Numbered from the stretch's first letter, positions 37,217-46,801 are shown. The stretch: 64,000 nucleotides of DNA from Capnocytophaga gingivalis ATCC 33624 (GCF_000174755.1 NZ_ACLQ01000019.1:124001-188000); one strand, 5' to 3'. Made by a program: numbers and translations. The notes: generated by a model from the sequence alone, not told the origin.

Positions 37217-39313
37217 ATGCTGGAGACACCTATTGAATACTTAAGAGGAGTAGGCCCTCAGCGAGCGCTCTTGCTCAAGAGTGAACTTCAAGTGGCTAAT
37301 TTTCAAGATTTGCTACATCTGTTTCCTACGCGATATATTGACAAAACACAGTATTACAAAATACAAGATCTGAGAGAAACCACAACCGAGGTTCAGGTCG
37401 TCGGGCGTATCATTCACCTGAAAACGGTCGAGGGGAAAAACAAAACTCAACAGCGCTTGGTGGCCACCTTTACCGATGGGACTGGCAACATGGAATTGGT
37501 GTGGTTTCGTCCTTCTCAATGGATCAAGGATCACTTGCTCCTAAATGTTCCTTATGTGATTTTTGGCAAATGTACCCCCTTCTCTGGGGTATTCTCCATG
37601 GCACATCCTGAGATGGAAACACTTGAGGAGCATCAGCATTCCCTTCAGGGAAATATACAAGCAGTATATCCTTCTACAGAGAAGCTCACCAAAAAAGGAA
37701 TCACTCAAAAGGTGATACGCAAGCTCATAGAATCGCTCTTTCAGGAGGTTGGCAAGAATTTTTTCGAAACACTCCCACCTCAGCTGCTTACCTCCCTGCG
37801 ACTACTTCCTAAGGGAGAAGCACTCTTTCAGATACATTTCCCTCAGTCACAAGAACTTCTATCCAAAGCTCAGTTCCGCCTGAAGTTAGAAGAGCTCTTC
37901 TATATACAGCTACAACTAATCCAGAAAAACTATCTCAACAAAAAGCTAAAAGGATATCCCTTTCCTTTGGTAGGGGATTATTTTAACACCTTCTACCATA
38001 AGCACCTTCCCTTCCCTCTGACCAATGCTCAGAAACGGGTTATCAAGGAGATACGTAGCGATATGGCTACAGGAGCACAGATGAACCGCCTTCTACAAGG
38101 AGATGTAGGAGCTGGGAAGACAATCGTAGCGCTTTTTGCCATGCTCTTAGCTTTGGATAATCAATACCAGGCCTGCCTGATGGCTCCTACGGAAATTCTT
38201 GCGCAACAGCATTATCAGTCCATAGCTTCTCTACTTGCCCCCATGGATATCCAGCCCGCTCTACTGACTGGTAGCACAAAAACCAAGGAGCGCAGGAAGA
38301 TTCTCGAAGAACTGGAAAATGGGCAACTACAGATTGTCATAGGTACCCACGCCTTACTGGAGGACAAGGTCAAGTTCCACAACTTAGGCCTTTCTATCAT
38401 AGACGAACAACATCGTTTTGGTGTAGAACAGCGCTCTAAGCTCTGGCACAAGAATGCTCTACCTCCTCATGTGCTAATCATGTCAGCAACTCCTATTCCT
38501 CGCACCTTGGCTATGAGCCTCTATGGGGATTTGGATGTCTCGGTTATCGACGAACTTCCTCCTGGCAGAAAACCTATACAGACATTGCACCAATATGATA
38601 CCCATAGGGCTAAGGTATACCAGTTTCTTCATGATCAGATTGCTAAGGGACGACAGGTATATGTGGTGTACCCTCTGATTGAAGAATCAGAAGCGCTGTC
38701 TTTTAAGAATCTTTCCGAAGGATACCAGCAGCTCTGTAGTGCTTTTCCACCCCCTAAGTACACTATAGCAATGGTACATGGGCAGCTAAAACCTGAAGAA
38801 AAAGAAGCTCAGATGCAGCTTTTTGTAGAAGGTAAAGCGCAGATTATGGTCGCCACTACTGTGATAGAAGTAGGAGTCAATGTTCCCAATGCTTCGGTTA
38901 TGCTTATAGAGAGTGCTGAGCGCTTTGGACTCTCTCAGTTACACCAATTGAGAGGACGGGTAGGACGAGGGGCTGAGCAGAGCTATTGTATACTGATGAC
39001 CGATGTCAAGCTCAGTCATGACTCTCGTACACGTATGGAGACCATGGTGGCCACTTGTGATGGCTTCCAAATCGCAGAAGTAGATCTGAAGCTACGAGGC
39101 CCTGGCGACCTCATGGGTAGGCAGCAGAGTGGAGTGCTCTCTCTGAAAATAGCTGACCTTGTCAAGGACAGCCAGTTACTGAAAGTAGCTCGTGACTATG
39201 CCACTGACCTTATCCGTGTAGACCCTGAACTGACTGACCCCGCCCACCTGCAGGTAGCCCATACCCTGAATATGCTCAAAAAGAATAAGGGAATATGGAA
39301 CCTAATCAGTTAA
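37217..39313 (+). CDS. recG: ATP-dependent DNA helicase RecG
   Basis: A 698-residue branch-migration helicase acting on stalled forks and Holliday junctions. It has the N-terminal helical segment (IEYLRGVGPQRALLLKSEL), an OB-fold wedge domain (VQVVGRIIHLKTVEG), then helicase motifs LLQGDVGAGKT (Walker A), IIDEQHRFG (DExH), MSATPIPRT, and VATTVIEVGVNVPNA with QLRGRVGRG. The C-terminal TRG region includes LRGPGDLMGRQQSG. Complete. Co-transcribed with mtaB. Confidence 0.96.
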   Translation: MLETPIEYLRGVGPQRALLLKSELQVANFQDLLHLFPTRYIDKTQYYKIQDLRETTTEVQVVGRIIHLKTVEGKNKTQQRLVATFTDGTGNMELVWFRPSQWIKDHLLLNVPYVIFGKCTPFSGVFSMAHPEMETLEEHQHSLQGNIQAVYPSTEKLTKKGITQKVIRKLIESLFQEVGKNFFETLPPQLLTSLRLLPKGEALFQIHFPQSQELLSKAQFRLKLEELFYIQLQLIQKNYLNKKLKGYPFPLVGDYFNTFYHKHLPFPLTNAQKRVIKEIRSDMATGAQMNRLLQGDVGAGKTIVALFAMLLALDNQYQACLMAPTEILAQQHYQSIASLLAPMDIQPALLTGSTKTKERRKILEELENGQLQIVIGTHALLEDKVKFHNLGLSIIDEQHRFGVEQRSKLWHKNALPPHVLIMSATPIPRTLAMSLYGDLDVSVIDELPPGRKPIQTLHQYDTHRAKVYQFLHDQIAKGRQVYVVYPLIEESEALSFKNLSEGYQQLCSAFPPPKYTIAMVHGQLKPEEKEAQMQLFVEGKAQIMVATTVIEVGVNVPNASVMLIESAERFGLSQLHQLRGRVGRGAEQSYCILMTDVKLSHDSRTRMETMVATCDGFQIAEVDLKLRGPGDLMGRQQSGVLSLKIADLVKDSQLLKVARDYATDLIRVDPELTDPAHLQVAHTLNMLKKNKGIWNLIS

Positions 39314-39339
39314 TGGTTAATGATCAATGATTAAAGACT

Positions 39340-39374
39340 AACTCAAAACTTAAAACTTAAAACTCAAAACTTAA
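39340..39374 (+). repeat. Short tandem low-complexity repeat
   Basis: Four imperfect copies of a CAAAACTTAAAA-like unit in a row, after a TTAATGATCAATGATTAA stretch that recurs in variant form at 35832-35848 and 56588-56612. These look like decayed intergenic micro-repeats. Confidence 0.5.
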
Positions 39375-39377
39375 TTA

Positions 39378-39408
39378 TTGCTTTTTTCGAAAAAAATACG
39401 TACTTTTG
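39378..39408 (+). promoter_or_regulatory. Promoter for accA (TTG-N20-TACTTTTG)
   Basis: TTG at 39378-39380 and TACTTTTG at 39401-39408, followed by CA; about 50 bases before the ATG. Confidence 0.7.
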
Positions 39409-39459
39409 CACCGCTAATAGTGTAGCTTTTATTGCTACTTTCTTTCAAACTTAAAGAAT

Positions 39460-40410
39460 ATGGAATATTTAGATTTTGAGCAACCTATCAAGGAACTCGA
39501 AGAACAATTAGATAAATGTATTGCCCTTGGAAATGAAAGTAATGTAGATGTCTCTGACACTTGTAAGAAGCTTACCAAGCGCTTAGAACAGGTAAAAAAA
39601 GAGATCTATGAGAACCTTACTCCATGGCAGCGTGTACAGGTATCCCGACATATTGACCGCCCTTATGCTCTTGATTATATCAAGGCGCTCTGTGGAGATA
39701 CTTTCTTGGAGCTCCATGGTGACCGTACTGTAGGAGACGATAAGGCCATGATCGGAGGCTTAGGAAAAATAGGAGACCAATCCTATATGTTTATAGGCCA
39801 ACAAAAAGGGAATAATACCAAAAGTCGCCAGTATCGCAACTTTGGGATGCCCAACCCTGAGGGATATCGCAAGGCTTTACGCCTGATGAAATCTGCCGAG
39901 AAATTCAATATCCCTGTAGTTACCTTTATTGATACCCCTGGTGCTTACCCTGGTATAGAAGCTGAGGAAAGAGGTCAGGGAGAGGCTATCGCACGCAACT
40001 TATTAGAAATGGCGCGCTTGCAAGTGCCTATCATTGTCTTTATCATAGGCGAAGGTGCCTCTGGAGGTGCACTCGGTATAGGGGTGGGTGACAAGGTATT
40101 TATGCTGGAGAATACTTGGTATTCCGTAATTTCTCCTGAATCTTGCTCTTCGATCCTTTGGCGTACTTGGGAGTACAAGGAGCGTGCCGCTGATGCCCTC
40201 AAACTCACCGCTAAGGATATGAAAGACAATGGCCTTATCGACGAAATTATCAAAGAACCTCTTGGCGGTGCGCATCGCGACCGAGAAGCAGTCTTCGAAA
40301 GTGTCAAGAAAGCTATTGAGGATACCTTTAAAAAACTCTCCAAACTCTCAGTGGAAAAACTTATCGAAAAGAGAATGGACAAATACACCAGTTATGGTGT
40401 CTACAAATAA
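39460..40410 (+). CDS. accA: Acetyl-CoA carboxylase carboxyltransferase subunit alpha
   Basis: A 316-residue crotonase-fold subunit that, with AccD, transfers the carboxyl group from biotin to acetyl-CoA to make malonyl-CoA. Markers are [15 protein letters not shown] at the N-terminus, [48 protein letters not shown] and the oxyanion-hole [15 protein letters not shown]. Complete. accD is not adjacent. Three small genes follow on the same strand. Confidence 0.96.
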   Translation: MEYLDFEQPIKELEEQLDKCIALGNESNVDVSDTCKKLTKRLEQVKKEIYENLTPWQRVQVSRHIDRPYALDYIKALCGDTFLELHGDRTVGDDKAMIGGLGKIGDQSYMFIGQQKGNNTKSRQYRNFGMPNPEGYRKALRLMKSAEKFNIPVVTFIDTPGAYPGIEAEERGQGEAIARNLLEMARLQVPIIVFIIGEGASGGALGIGVGDKVFMLENTWYSVISPESCSSILWRTWEYKERAADALKLTAKDMKDNGLIDEIIKEPLGGAHRDREAVFESVKKAIEDTFKKLSKLSVEKLIEKRMDKYTSYGVYK

Positions 40411-40430
40411 AAATTGCAACAATTATAAGA

Positions 40431-40538
40431 ATGAAAAATTGGTTTAAGATTGTATGTATAGCCCTAAGTATAGGGCTATTGGCGAGCAGCTGTGGCGCTT
40501 TCCAAGGATTTGCCTGCCCTCACGGCAGAAGATGCTAA
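40431..40538 (+). CDS. Micro-lipoprotein, 35 residues
   Basis: An ATG at 40431, 20 bases after accA, opens a 35-codon frame with a full lipoprotein signal: KNWFK, a hydrophobic core (IVCIALSIGLLA) and lipobox ASSC (Cys21). The mature peptide is only 15 residues, with two further Cys (Cys29, Cys35). No family is recognised. Support comes from the signal-peptide pattern and the tight spacing between accA and the next gene; translation is not proven. Confidence 0.55.
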   Translation: MKNWFKIVCIALSIGLLASSCGAFQGFACPHGRRC

Positions 40539-40554
40539 CCTAAAATACCTTACT

Positions 40555-40788
40555 ATGTCGGCTAAAGTACGAGCTTTCCTCTTCAATTTTCTTTGTTTTG
40601 GAGCCTTATTTATCCTTATTCGCTTAGGGATTCTCTATTTTTTTCCTGAGCTTTCCTATGCAGTAACTTTTGCAATTACTGGGATTCTCTCTATCTTACT
40701 CTCTCCCCGCTTTGCAGCTTTTGAGCAAGAGGGAAAGGAAATCCTACTGATGCGTTGGATTTTCCTCAAAGGAATCCGACAACTATAA
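40555..40788 (+). CDS. Small membrane protein
   Basis: A 77-residue protein with two predicted transmembrane helices (AFLFNFLCFGALFILIRLGI and SYAVTFAITGILSILLS), joined by a short loop and ending in a basic WIFLKGIRQL tail. No family recognised. The ATG at 40555 is chosen over an upstream GTG that lies inside the micro-lipoprotein frame. It is 16 bases after that frame's stop, in the accA operon. Confidence 0.65.
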   Translation: MSAKVRAFLFNFLCFGALFILIRLGILYFFPELSYAVTFAITGILSILLSPRFAAFEQEGKEILLMRWIFLKGIRQL

Positions 40789-40806
40789 CTCCGTTATATT
40801 TATAGT

Positions 40807-41214
40807 ATGCAAATACAGCTAAAGAGATTAGGCAAGAAGAAAGTACACTTAGTAGAGGTAACTTTGGCTCATACTCCCCACACCCTGAGGGAACTCATCA
40901 CCGAGTGTGTGAGGAGCGAGGTGGAACGCTTCAATGAGTCACGGGAGGAAACCTCTCTCCTACCCTTCCTCTCTCCCCAAGAGATAGGCGAGCAAGCCCA
41001 AGGAGGGAAAATCACCTTTGGAGAAAAAGAGAATAGGACTCTGGCAGACTTAGACACAGCTCTTGATACGGCATTATTGGCATTTACCGATGGGCTTTTT
41101 ACTGTTTTTATCAATGATGAGGAAGTTAAAAGCTTGGACGCTCCCCTGACTATTGAGGCTGATACTGTTATCACCTTTATTCGACTTACCTTCTTAGTGG
41201 GAGGATACTGGTAG
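40807..41214 (+). CDS. Hypothetical protein
   Basis: A 135-residue cytoplasmic protein, mixed alpha/beta, ending FIRLTFLVGGYW. It has a helical segment (LRELITECVRSEVERFNESRE) and a beta region with LFTVFINDEEVKSLDAPL. Similar small proteins with an IRLTFLxGG end exist in many bacteria without assigned function, as far as I recall. It is last in the accA strand group and converges on the AraC-type gene eight bases away. Confidence 0.65.
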   Translation: MQIQLKRLGKKKVHLVEVTLAHTPHTLRELITECVRSEVERFNESREETSLLPFLSPQEIGEQAQGGKITFGEKENRTLADLDTALDTALLAFTDGLFTVFINDEEVKSLDAPLTIEADTVITFIRLTFLVGGYW

Positions 41215-41221
41215 GTTCTAT

Positions 41222-42214
41222 TTATTGCCCCCTTACCCCCTGCGGAGTCATGCCAAACTTACGCTTGAAAGCTGTAGAAAAGTGTGAAAGGTACTCATAT
41301 CCACACTGAAAGGCTATTTCACTGATGGACTTATCTGTATATAATAATAGCTGTTGGGCTAAGTTCATCTTATAATCATACAAATAACCAAAAATGGTAT
41401 TGCCAAAAACTTCCTTAAACCCATAGCAGAGTTTTTTCTCATTCATTCCCACTTCCCGAGCCAACTCACTGATAGAGGGAGTATGTAGCAAATCACTGAC
41501 AATCAGCTCACTTACTTCATGTATCTTGTCTATATCGGTATGGGTCTTACAGTACTGATAGGCTTGGTACTTTTGTACCTCCATCTGCTGAAGCTGCAAC
41601 AAGAATAATTCCAATACCTTAAGATCGGCATAAGCACCTGCGGCCTTACCCAAGAGCTGAGTATTGTCTAATTGCTGCAAAATAGCCTGCATCTGCATAG
41701 AAGTACAGAAACTACCCCTATTATTGAGCAAAAAATTCCCTCCTTTTTGGTATCTTTCATAGATATTCTTAAAGGTATCAGGATATTTTTCTGCCATTTG
41801 GGAAAATTCTGCCTCACTTACAGCTATGGTAATCACTTCCAAGGTATCATTTTTGAGAAAAATATCCCTTCCTAAGCATTCTTCCTTGCAGAAGAAAAGA
41901 TTATGCCCTCCTTGTTTGGAGGAAAAAAGTTGCCCATTTATATCTACAAATATTCCTTTCTGGGACTTCGTTACAAAATAAAAACGTACTGAGGGAATGG
42001 CCATACGTCCTTCAAAAGAATAATTGTCATTTACTTGTGCTGTCCAATTATAATAGGTATGCTGTCCTATTTCTTTCCCTTGGGTGATGAATGTCCCTAT
42101 CTTATTCTGAAGCCTGCCATAATAAGCCTCCATCTCCTGTTCACTCTTTATGAGTGGAACCTCTACTTGCGCTACGCTCAGCTCCTGCATATCTAATATT
42201 GATAATCGCTTCAT
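41222..42214 (-). CDS. AraC-family regulator, PchR-like
   Basis: About 330 residues. The N-terminal half is a beta-rich sensor like that of PchR-type regulators (FYFVTKSQKGIFVDI, GHNLFFCKEECLGRDIFL). The C-terminal 100 residues are two AraC helix-turn-helices (ISELAREVGMNEKKLCYGFKEVFG; ISEIAFQCGYEYLSHFSTAFKRKFG). PchR relatives sense ferric siderophores and activate a divergent TonB receptor, the arrangement seen here. The start at 42214 (MKRLSILDM) is chosen because further upstream the frame runs through a 21-bp tandem repeat. Confidence 0.87.
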   Translation of the reverse strand: MKRLSILDMQELSVAQVEVPLIKSEQEMEAYYGRLQNKIGTFITQGKEIGQHTYYNWTAQVNDNYSFEGRMAIPSVRFYFVTKSQKGIFVDINGQLFSSKQGGHNLFFCKEECLGRDIFLKNDTLEVITIAVSEAEFSQMAEKYPDTFKNIYERYQKGGNFLLNNRGSFCTSMQMQAILQQLDNTQLLGKAAGAYADLKVLELFLLQLQQMEVQKYQAYQYCKTHTDIDKIHEVSELIVSDLLHTPSISELAREVGMNEKKLCYGFKEVFGNTIFGYLYDYKMNLAQQLLLYTDKSISEIAFQCGYEYLSHFSTAFKRKFGMTPQGVRGQ

Positions 42215-42220
42215 CTTATT

Positions 42221-42261
42221 TTTGCTATTGAGATTAAAATCTTTGCTATTGAGATTAAAAT
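42221..42261. repeat. Tandem 20-bp direct repeat between the AraC gene and the TonB receptor gene
   Basis: TTTGCTATTGAGATTAAAAT occurs at 42221-42240 and again at 42242-42261, a period of 21 bp or two helical turns. It lies just upstream of the AraC-type start codon; paired direct sites two turns apart are usual for AraC-family dimers. Confidence 0.75.
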
Positions 42262-42406
42262 AGAATAAAAACAAAAAACGTAAGTTTGCTCAACCTTATT
42301 AGTAATTTAGAACAAAAATAAATAATTTCCCTGATACTGACAAATCTATTTCCCTTTTTAACAAAACAAAAATATCTAAAACACCATCAATCAAAGAGAT
42401 AAAGTT

Positions 42407-44734
42407 ATGTTATTCAAAAAGATTTTCTATCTATTTTTACTATTTTCTCCCACTCTGATAGCCCAAAACAAAGGAGTTCTCTCTGGAAAAGTACTTGATA
42501 AGAGCACTGGAGAGCCCCTGATCAATGCTGAAATCATCATCAAGGACTTGAACAAAGGTACCACTACAGATGATAAAGGTTTCTATCAGATACACAACCT
42601 GCCCTTAGGCAGTTACACTGTATCTTTCTATTATCTTGGCTATCAGAGTGTAAGCAAAAGGATTAATATTACTGAACAAACACACCTGAGTGTATCCCTA
42701 AAGGAAGAAAAGCAAGAAATCGGAGAAATGGTCTTCACTGCCAAGACTATTGCTCACCAGAAAAAAGAGGAAGCCATGCCTGTTACTGTAATTAACCTAT
42801 CCAATATGCGGGGTACTGTGAGCAGCGTACAGGACATATTGATTAAGACTGTGGGGGTTACCATCCGCTCCTCTGGCGGGGTAGGAAGTTCCTCTCGCCT
42901 TTCTGTACGTGGCTTGGAAGGCAAGCGTATCGGTTTTTTTATAGACGAACTCCCTTTGAGCGAACAGACAGATTATATTGACATCAATGATATTCCTGTG
43001 GATATGATTGACCGTATCGAGATCTACAAAGGAGTAGTACCTGCCCGCTTCGGTGGTTCCTCTCTTGGTGGGGCGGTCAATATCGTCATTCGTGAGTATC
43101 CTGAGAAATATGCCGACCTGAGCTATGGGTTGGAGTCCTTCTATACACATAAGCTGCAAGCGGTCTTCAAGCGCAACCTCAAGGAAAAAGGCCTTACTTT
43201 TGGGATTGGCGGTAGCTATACTACTGCTGATAACAACTATACTTTTGAATCTCCTTACCGCAAGGGCTTATATATCACTCGTAATCATGATAAATACCAG
43301 AAAATACTAGTAGGGGGAAGTTTTAAAGCTCACAAATGGTGGTTTGATGAGGTAGAAGTAGAGCCTGTTGTGGTCAAAACTTACAAAGAAATTCAAGGGA
43401 TAGAGTATGATATCCGTGAGGCACATAGCCGTTCACTTATGACAGGATTGGCAACCAAGCTAACAAAAGACCATTTTTTCTTGGATGGGCTCAACTTTGA
43501 CATGCTCAATGGACTGGTATTCACCAAGATGAATTTCATAGACAAGGCTACCCGCCGGTACGAATGGGATGGAGCCTCCTACCCTACTCCCTCTCGCTAT
43601 GGGGGTGAAGTGGGCTACAATTTCCCTTCGGATTCCGATGATCGAAAGTTTTCTTTTGTCAATAAGACCAACTTGGAGTATCTGATCAATCAAAACCACT
43701 CCTTGAATTTCAATACAGTACTCTCTGTTGCCAAAGGTACCCCTAAGGACGAACTCAAGAAGCAAAGTCTGGGTAAGCAAGTGAATTTTGATTCTCACAT
43801 GCTCAGCTGGGTCAGTGGGCTAACGTATGATTTCCGTACTTCCGATGATGTCTTCCTCAACTCTCTTACAGGGCGCTACTATCTCTATACCATGCATACC
43901 CAGAGGGCACCCCTCTTTGTTCCTGGTCAGTACAATGTAGATTTGAACAAAAGCAGCTTTGGAATCAGTGATGCCTTGCGTTATCGTTTTCTCCCGTCCT
44001 TTATGGGAAAACTATCCGTAGGGCATGATGTCCGTATCCCTACAGAGAGCGAACTCTTAGGCGATGGGATTGCTATTGTCCCCAGTGGAGATTTGCTCCC
44101 TGAGCGCAATACTAATATCAATGTGGGCTGCCTACTGGATCTGGTAGGCAAGCACCCAAGCAATGCTCAGATCGAGCTGAATCTTTTCTATATGCATCTG
44201 AAGGATATGATCCGCTATACTGCAGGACTTATAGGAGCTCAGTATCAAAACTTCGGGGAAATGCGCACCATAGGAGTCGAGTTCGAAGCCAAAGCGGACA
44301 TTCTTCCCTCCCTCTATGCTTATGTAAATACCACCTATCAAGACCTTAGGGACATACGCGACTATGAGCCTGCCAGCACTATACCCAATCCTACCAAAGA
44401 CAAGCGTATGCCTAATATCCCTTATCTCATGGGCAATATAGGCTTGGAGTTCCACCGAGAAAACCTCTTTGGGGGTTTGGGACAAAATACCCGTATCTTC
44501 TTGGATTATGCTTTTGTTGAAGAATATTACTATGATTTTGAGATGACCCAGCTCGACAAGCGTCGTATTCCTCGTAGTATGACCTTTGATTTGGGCTTTG
44601 AGCATAGTTTTCTCAACAACAAACTCTTTATCTCAGGAAAAATACGCAATCTTACTGACCAAAAAGTACTCACCGAGTTCAACCGTCCCCTCCCAGGTAT
44701 CAATGGAGGGGTAAAACTCCGACTTATATTCTAA
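42407..44734 (+). CDS. TonB-dependent outer-membrane receptor
   Basis: A 775-residue receptor with a signal peptide (to about residue 19, TLIAQ), a carboxypeptidase-regulatory-like domain (GVLSGKVLDKSTGEPLINAEI to about 105), a plug domain (VSSVQDILIKTVGVTIRSSGG, LSVRGLEGKRIGFFIDELPL, IEIYKGVVPARFGGSSLGGAVN), and a beta-barrel ending VKLRLIF. It imports an iron-siderophore or similar ligand with TonB energy. It is divergent from the AraC regulator and followed by a DUF4374 lipoprotein gene. Complete. Confidence 0.93.
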   Translation: MLFKKIFYLFLLFSPTLIAQNKGVLSGKVLDKSTGEPLINAEIIIKDLNKGTTTDDKGFYQIHNLPLGSYTVSFYYLGYQSVSKRINITEQTHLSVSLKEEKQEIGEMVFTAKTIAHQKKEEAMPVTVINLSNMRGTVSSVQDILIKTVGVTIRSSGGVGSSSRLSVRGLEGKRIGFFIDELPLSEQTDYIDINDIPVDMIDRIEIYKGVVPARFGGSSLGGAVNIVIREYPEKYADLSYGLESFYTHKLQAVFKRNLKEKGLTFGIGGSYTTADNNYTFESPYRKGLYITRNHDKYQKILVGGSFKAHKWWFDEVEVEPVVVKTYKEIQGIEYDIREAHSRSLMTGLATKLTKDHFFLDGLNFDMLNGLVFTKMNFIDKATRRYEWDGASYPTPSRYGGEVGYNFPSDSDDRKFSFVNKTNLEYLINQNHSLNFNTVLSVAKGTPKDELKKQSLGKQVNFDSHMLSWVSGLTYDFRTSDDVFLNSLTGRYYLYTMHTQRAPLFVPGQYNVDLNKSSFGISDALRYRFLPSFMGKLSVGHDVRIPTESELLGDGIAIVPSGDLLPERNTNINVGCLLDLVGKHPSNAQIELNLFYMHLKDMIRYTAGLIGAQYQNFGEMRTIGVEFEAKADILPSLYAYVNTTYQDLRDIRDYEPASTIPNPTKDKRMPNIPYLMGNIGLEFHRENLFGGLGQNTRIFLDYAFVEEYYYDFEMTQLDKRRIPRSMTFDLGFEHSFLNNKLFISGKIRNLTDQKVLTEFNRPLPGINGGVKLRLIF

Positions 44735-44757
44735 AATCAACTAAAAATCATATTATC

Positions 44758-45984
44758 ATGTATTCAAAATTTTTCTTAACCTTATGTGCTTGCGCTGTAC
44801 TGGGTACTGCCTGCAAGAAAGATGAAAAAGAAGAAGTGGCTGCTCACACTTCTAAAAGTAGTGGTAAATACTTATTGGAAACCTCTGTAAAAAATGAGGA
44901 TGGAATGAGTGGTGTCTCCTATATACAGCTGACTGATAAACTTGTAGGAGATATAAACAACTCTCAAGGAGAACAAATAGAGTTTGGCTCCTCTGTACAA
45001 GTAGAAGGTAATGACGTCTATATCTTTGATACCATGAAAGGTGTCGGGGGGATAACCCGTTGGAGCTATGACTCCGCTACTAAAAAACTCACCAAAGGGG
45101 CTAACCTTCCTGCACCTGCTAACTCTATGGTAGGACACCTTGAAAAAGTAAGTGATACCAAGGCTTACTTACCGCTCTATGGACAAGGAATTGTATGGAT
45201 CATCAATCCCAAAACCATGGAGAAAACAGGGGAAATTGCCCTAAACCAATATGCTCATGGAGATACCAACCCTGAGCCTGCTATGGGACTTATCCATGAT
45301 GGCAAATACTACTTATGTCTCACCCAAGTAGACTCTGGAAAAGGTTGGCAGCCCTATGCTGACTATCAGCAGAGTGATGTAGCGATTATTGATATCCAAA
45401 CCGATAAGGTAGAGAAGATAGCCTCCGAAAAAGAGACAAAACTTACCTTTCCTACACGCCCTATGTCCCAATGTAGTGGTATGATATTCACTAATGAAGC
45501 AGGTGATATTTACATAGCTACGGTGGGATACTTTGGATTTAATCCTGCAAATAAAAAATGTGGCTTTATCTGTATTCCTAAAGGAGCCACTGAGTTTGAC
45601 ACCAATAGGTCTTGGGATATCTCCACTACTGCTATTGAGGGATTTGAGTATAAGGCAGCTTCTGTCTTCAGTGCTCAATATGTGGGTAATAACAAAGTAG
45701 TTGCTTATGTAGGTATTCATGAGTTAGCTTCCCAAAACCCCTATACTGCCAAAAGTGCTTTGGCTGTTCTCATTGACCTTCATGCTAAGACAATCAAAAA
45801 GATAGAGGGTATTCCTCTCACCGATGGGCATAGTATATCCATTAACAAAGTAGGAACTAATGCTGTCTTCGGTGCTTTTGGAACCGATAAGGTAGGTCTG
45901 TTTTCCTTTGATCCTGCTACAGGAGCCTTACAACAACTCCTTAGCACTCAGGGAAATCCCGCTTATTTCCACGCTTTTGAATAG
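44758..45984 (+). CDS. DUF4374 lipoprotein, putative siderophore-binding beta-propeller (XusB-like)
   Basis: A 408-residue lipoprotein (FLTLCACAVLGTAC, lipobox with Cys19), followed by a Lys/Glu linker and repeated beta-blade segments (FGSSVQVEGNDVYIFD, LPLYGQGIVWIINPKT, VAIIDIQTDKVEKIA, DIYIATVGYFGFNP). Composition and length match DUF4374. In Bacteroides a member of this kind, XusB, binds ferric enterobactin with its TonB receptor XusA. Position 23 bases after a TonB receptor supports the same role here; ligand unknown. Confidence 0.82.
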   Translation: MYSKFFLTLCACAVLGTACKKDEKEEVAAHTSKSSGKYLLETSVKNEDGMSGVSYIQLTDKLVGDINNSQGEQIEFGSSVQVEGNDVYIFDTMKGVGGITRWSYDSATKKLTKGANLPAPANSMVGHLEKVSDTKAYLPLYGQGIVWIINPKTMEKTGEIALNQYAHGDTNPEPAMGLIHDGKYYLCLTQVDSGKGWQPYADYQQSDVAIIDIQTDKVEKIASEKETKLTFPTRPMSQCSGMIFTNEAGDIYIATVGYFGFNPANKKCGFICIPKGATEFDTNRSWDISTTAIEGFEYKAASVFSAQYVGNNKVVAYVGIHELASQNPYTAKSALAVLIDLHAKTIKKIEGIPLTDGHSISINKVGTNAVFGAFGTDKVGLFSFDPATGALQQLLSTQGNPAYFHAFE

Positions 45985-45988
45985 AATT

Positions 45989-46801
45989 ATGAAATTAGGA
46001 AAAATACCTGAAACCATGCTCATTACCTTATGGGCAAAAGCTGAGGAACACCACTACTCCCCTCCCTTTCTCATAGACAAGAAGGCCGAAGAGATGATTC
46101 CTCAGATAGATTATGACTTTTCCAAGTTCAACAAATCTAAATTCAGCCAAGCGGGGGTCTGTCTCAGGGCAAGCCTTATAGATAAGGAAGCTCAAACCTT
46201 CATCTCTGCCCATCCCGATGCGGTAGTAATACAATTGGGCGCTGGCTTAGACGCTCGCTACGAACGCTTGGGAAGCCCTACGATGACCCATTGGTACGAA
46301 TTGGATCTGCCGGAAGTGATTGAATTGCGTAAAAAGTTCTTCGAGGAGAATGATAGGCGTACCTTTATCCCTCTTTCCCTCTTTGACTACCAATGGATAG
46401 AAACCATCAAGGCTCATCAGAAGCCCATCCTTATCATTGTAGAGGGGGTACTGATGTACTTTGAGCGTGCACAAGTGAAGGCTTTCTTTGAGAACCTTTG
46501 TCAAAAGTGCGAGAAGGCTACCCTTCTCTTTGACATGTTGGCTTACAGTCTTGTGGGTCATGCCAAAAATCACGATTCTCTCGGCTCTATGGACAAGGAA
46601 CAGCGCCCCGAATTTAGATGGAGTGAGCGAGATAGTCACACACTTGAGCACTGGCACCCTGCCCTACATGTAGAAAGAGAATATTTTATGAGTGATTACA
46701 ACCGAGGGCGTTATCCTTTTATCTTTAGAATGCTCTACAAAATTCCCTATTTTTATAAAAGGTTCAATCAGCGAGTAGTAGTATTGGGGATTAGTAACTA
46801 A
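45989..46801 (+). CDS. SAM-dependent methyltransferase, leucine carboxyl methyltransferase family
   Basis: A 270-residue cytoplasmic protein with the LCM/Tcmp-like motifs: VVIQLGAGLDARYERL (SAM site), HWYELDLPEVIELRKKFF, PILIIVEGVLMYFE and LLFDMLAYS. The substrate is not evident. It starts four bases after the DUF4374 stop, so it belongs to the iron-uptake operon. The ATG at 45989 is preferred to an upstream in-frame start inside the DUF4374 gene. Its last 11 bases overlap the convergent GntR gene. Confidence 0.85.
   Translation: MKLGKIPETMLITLWAKAEEHHYSPPFLIDKKAEEMIPQIDYDFSKFNKSKFSQAGVCLRASLIDKEAQTFISAHPDAVVIQLGAGLDARYERLGSPTMTHWYELDLPEVIELRKKFFEENDRRTFIPLSLFDYQWIETIKAHQKPILIIVEGVLMYFERAQVKAFFENLCQKCEKATLLFDMLAYSLVGHAKNHDSLGSMDKEQRPEFRWSERDSHTLEHWHPALHVEREYFMSDYNRGRYPFIFRMLYKIPYFYKRFNQRVVVLGISN

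Noticed and set aside
41222-42274. Upstream start of the AraC-type gene adding 20 residues
   Set aside because: The extra residues (two copies of NLNSK) are encoded by the tandem DNA repeat and match no family N-terminus.
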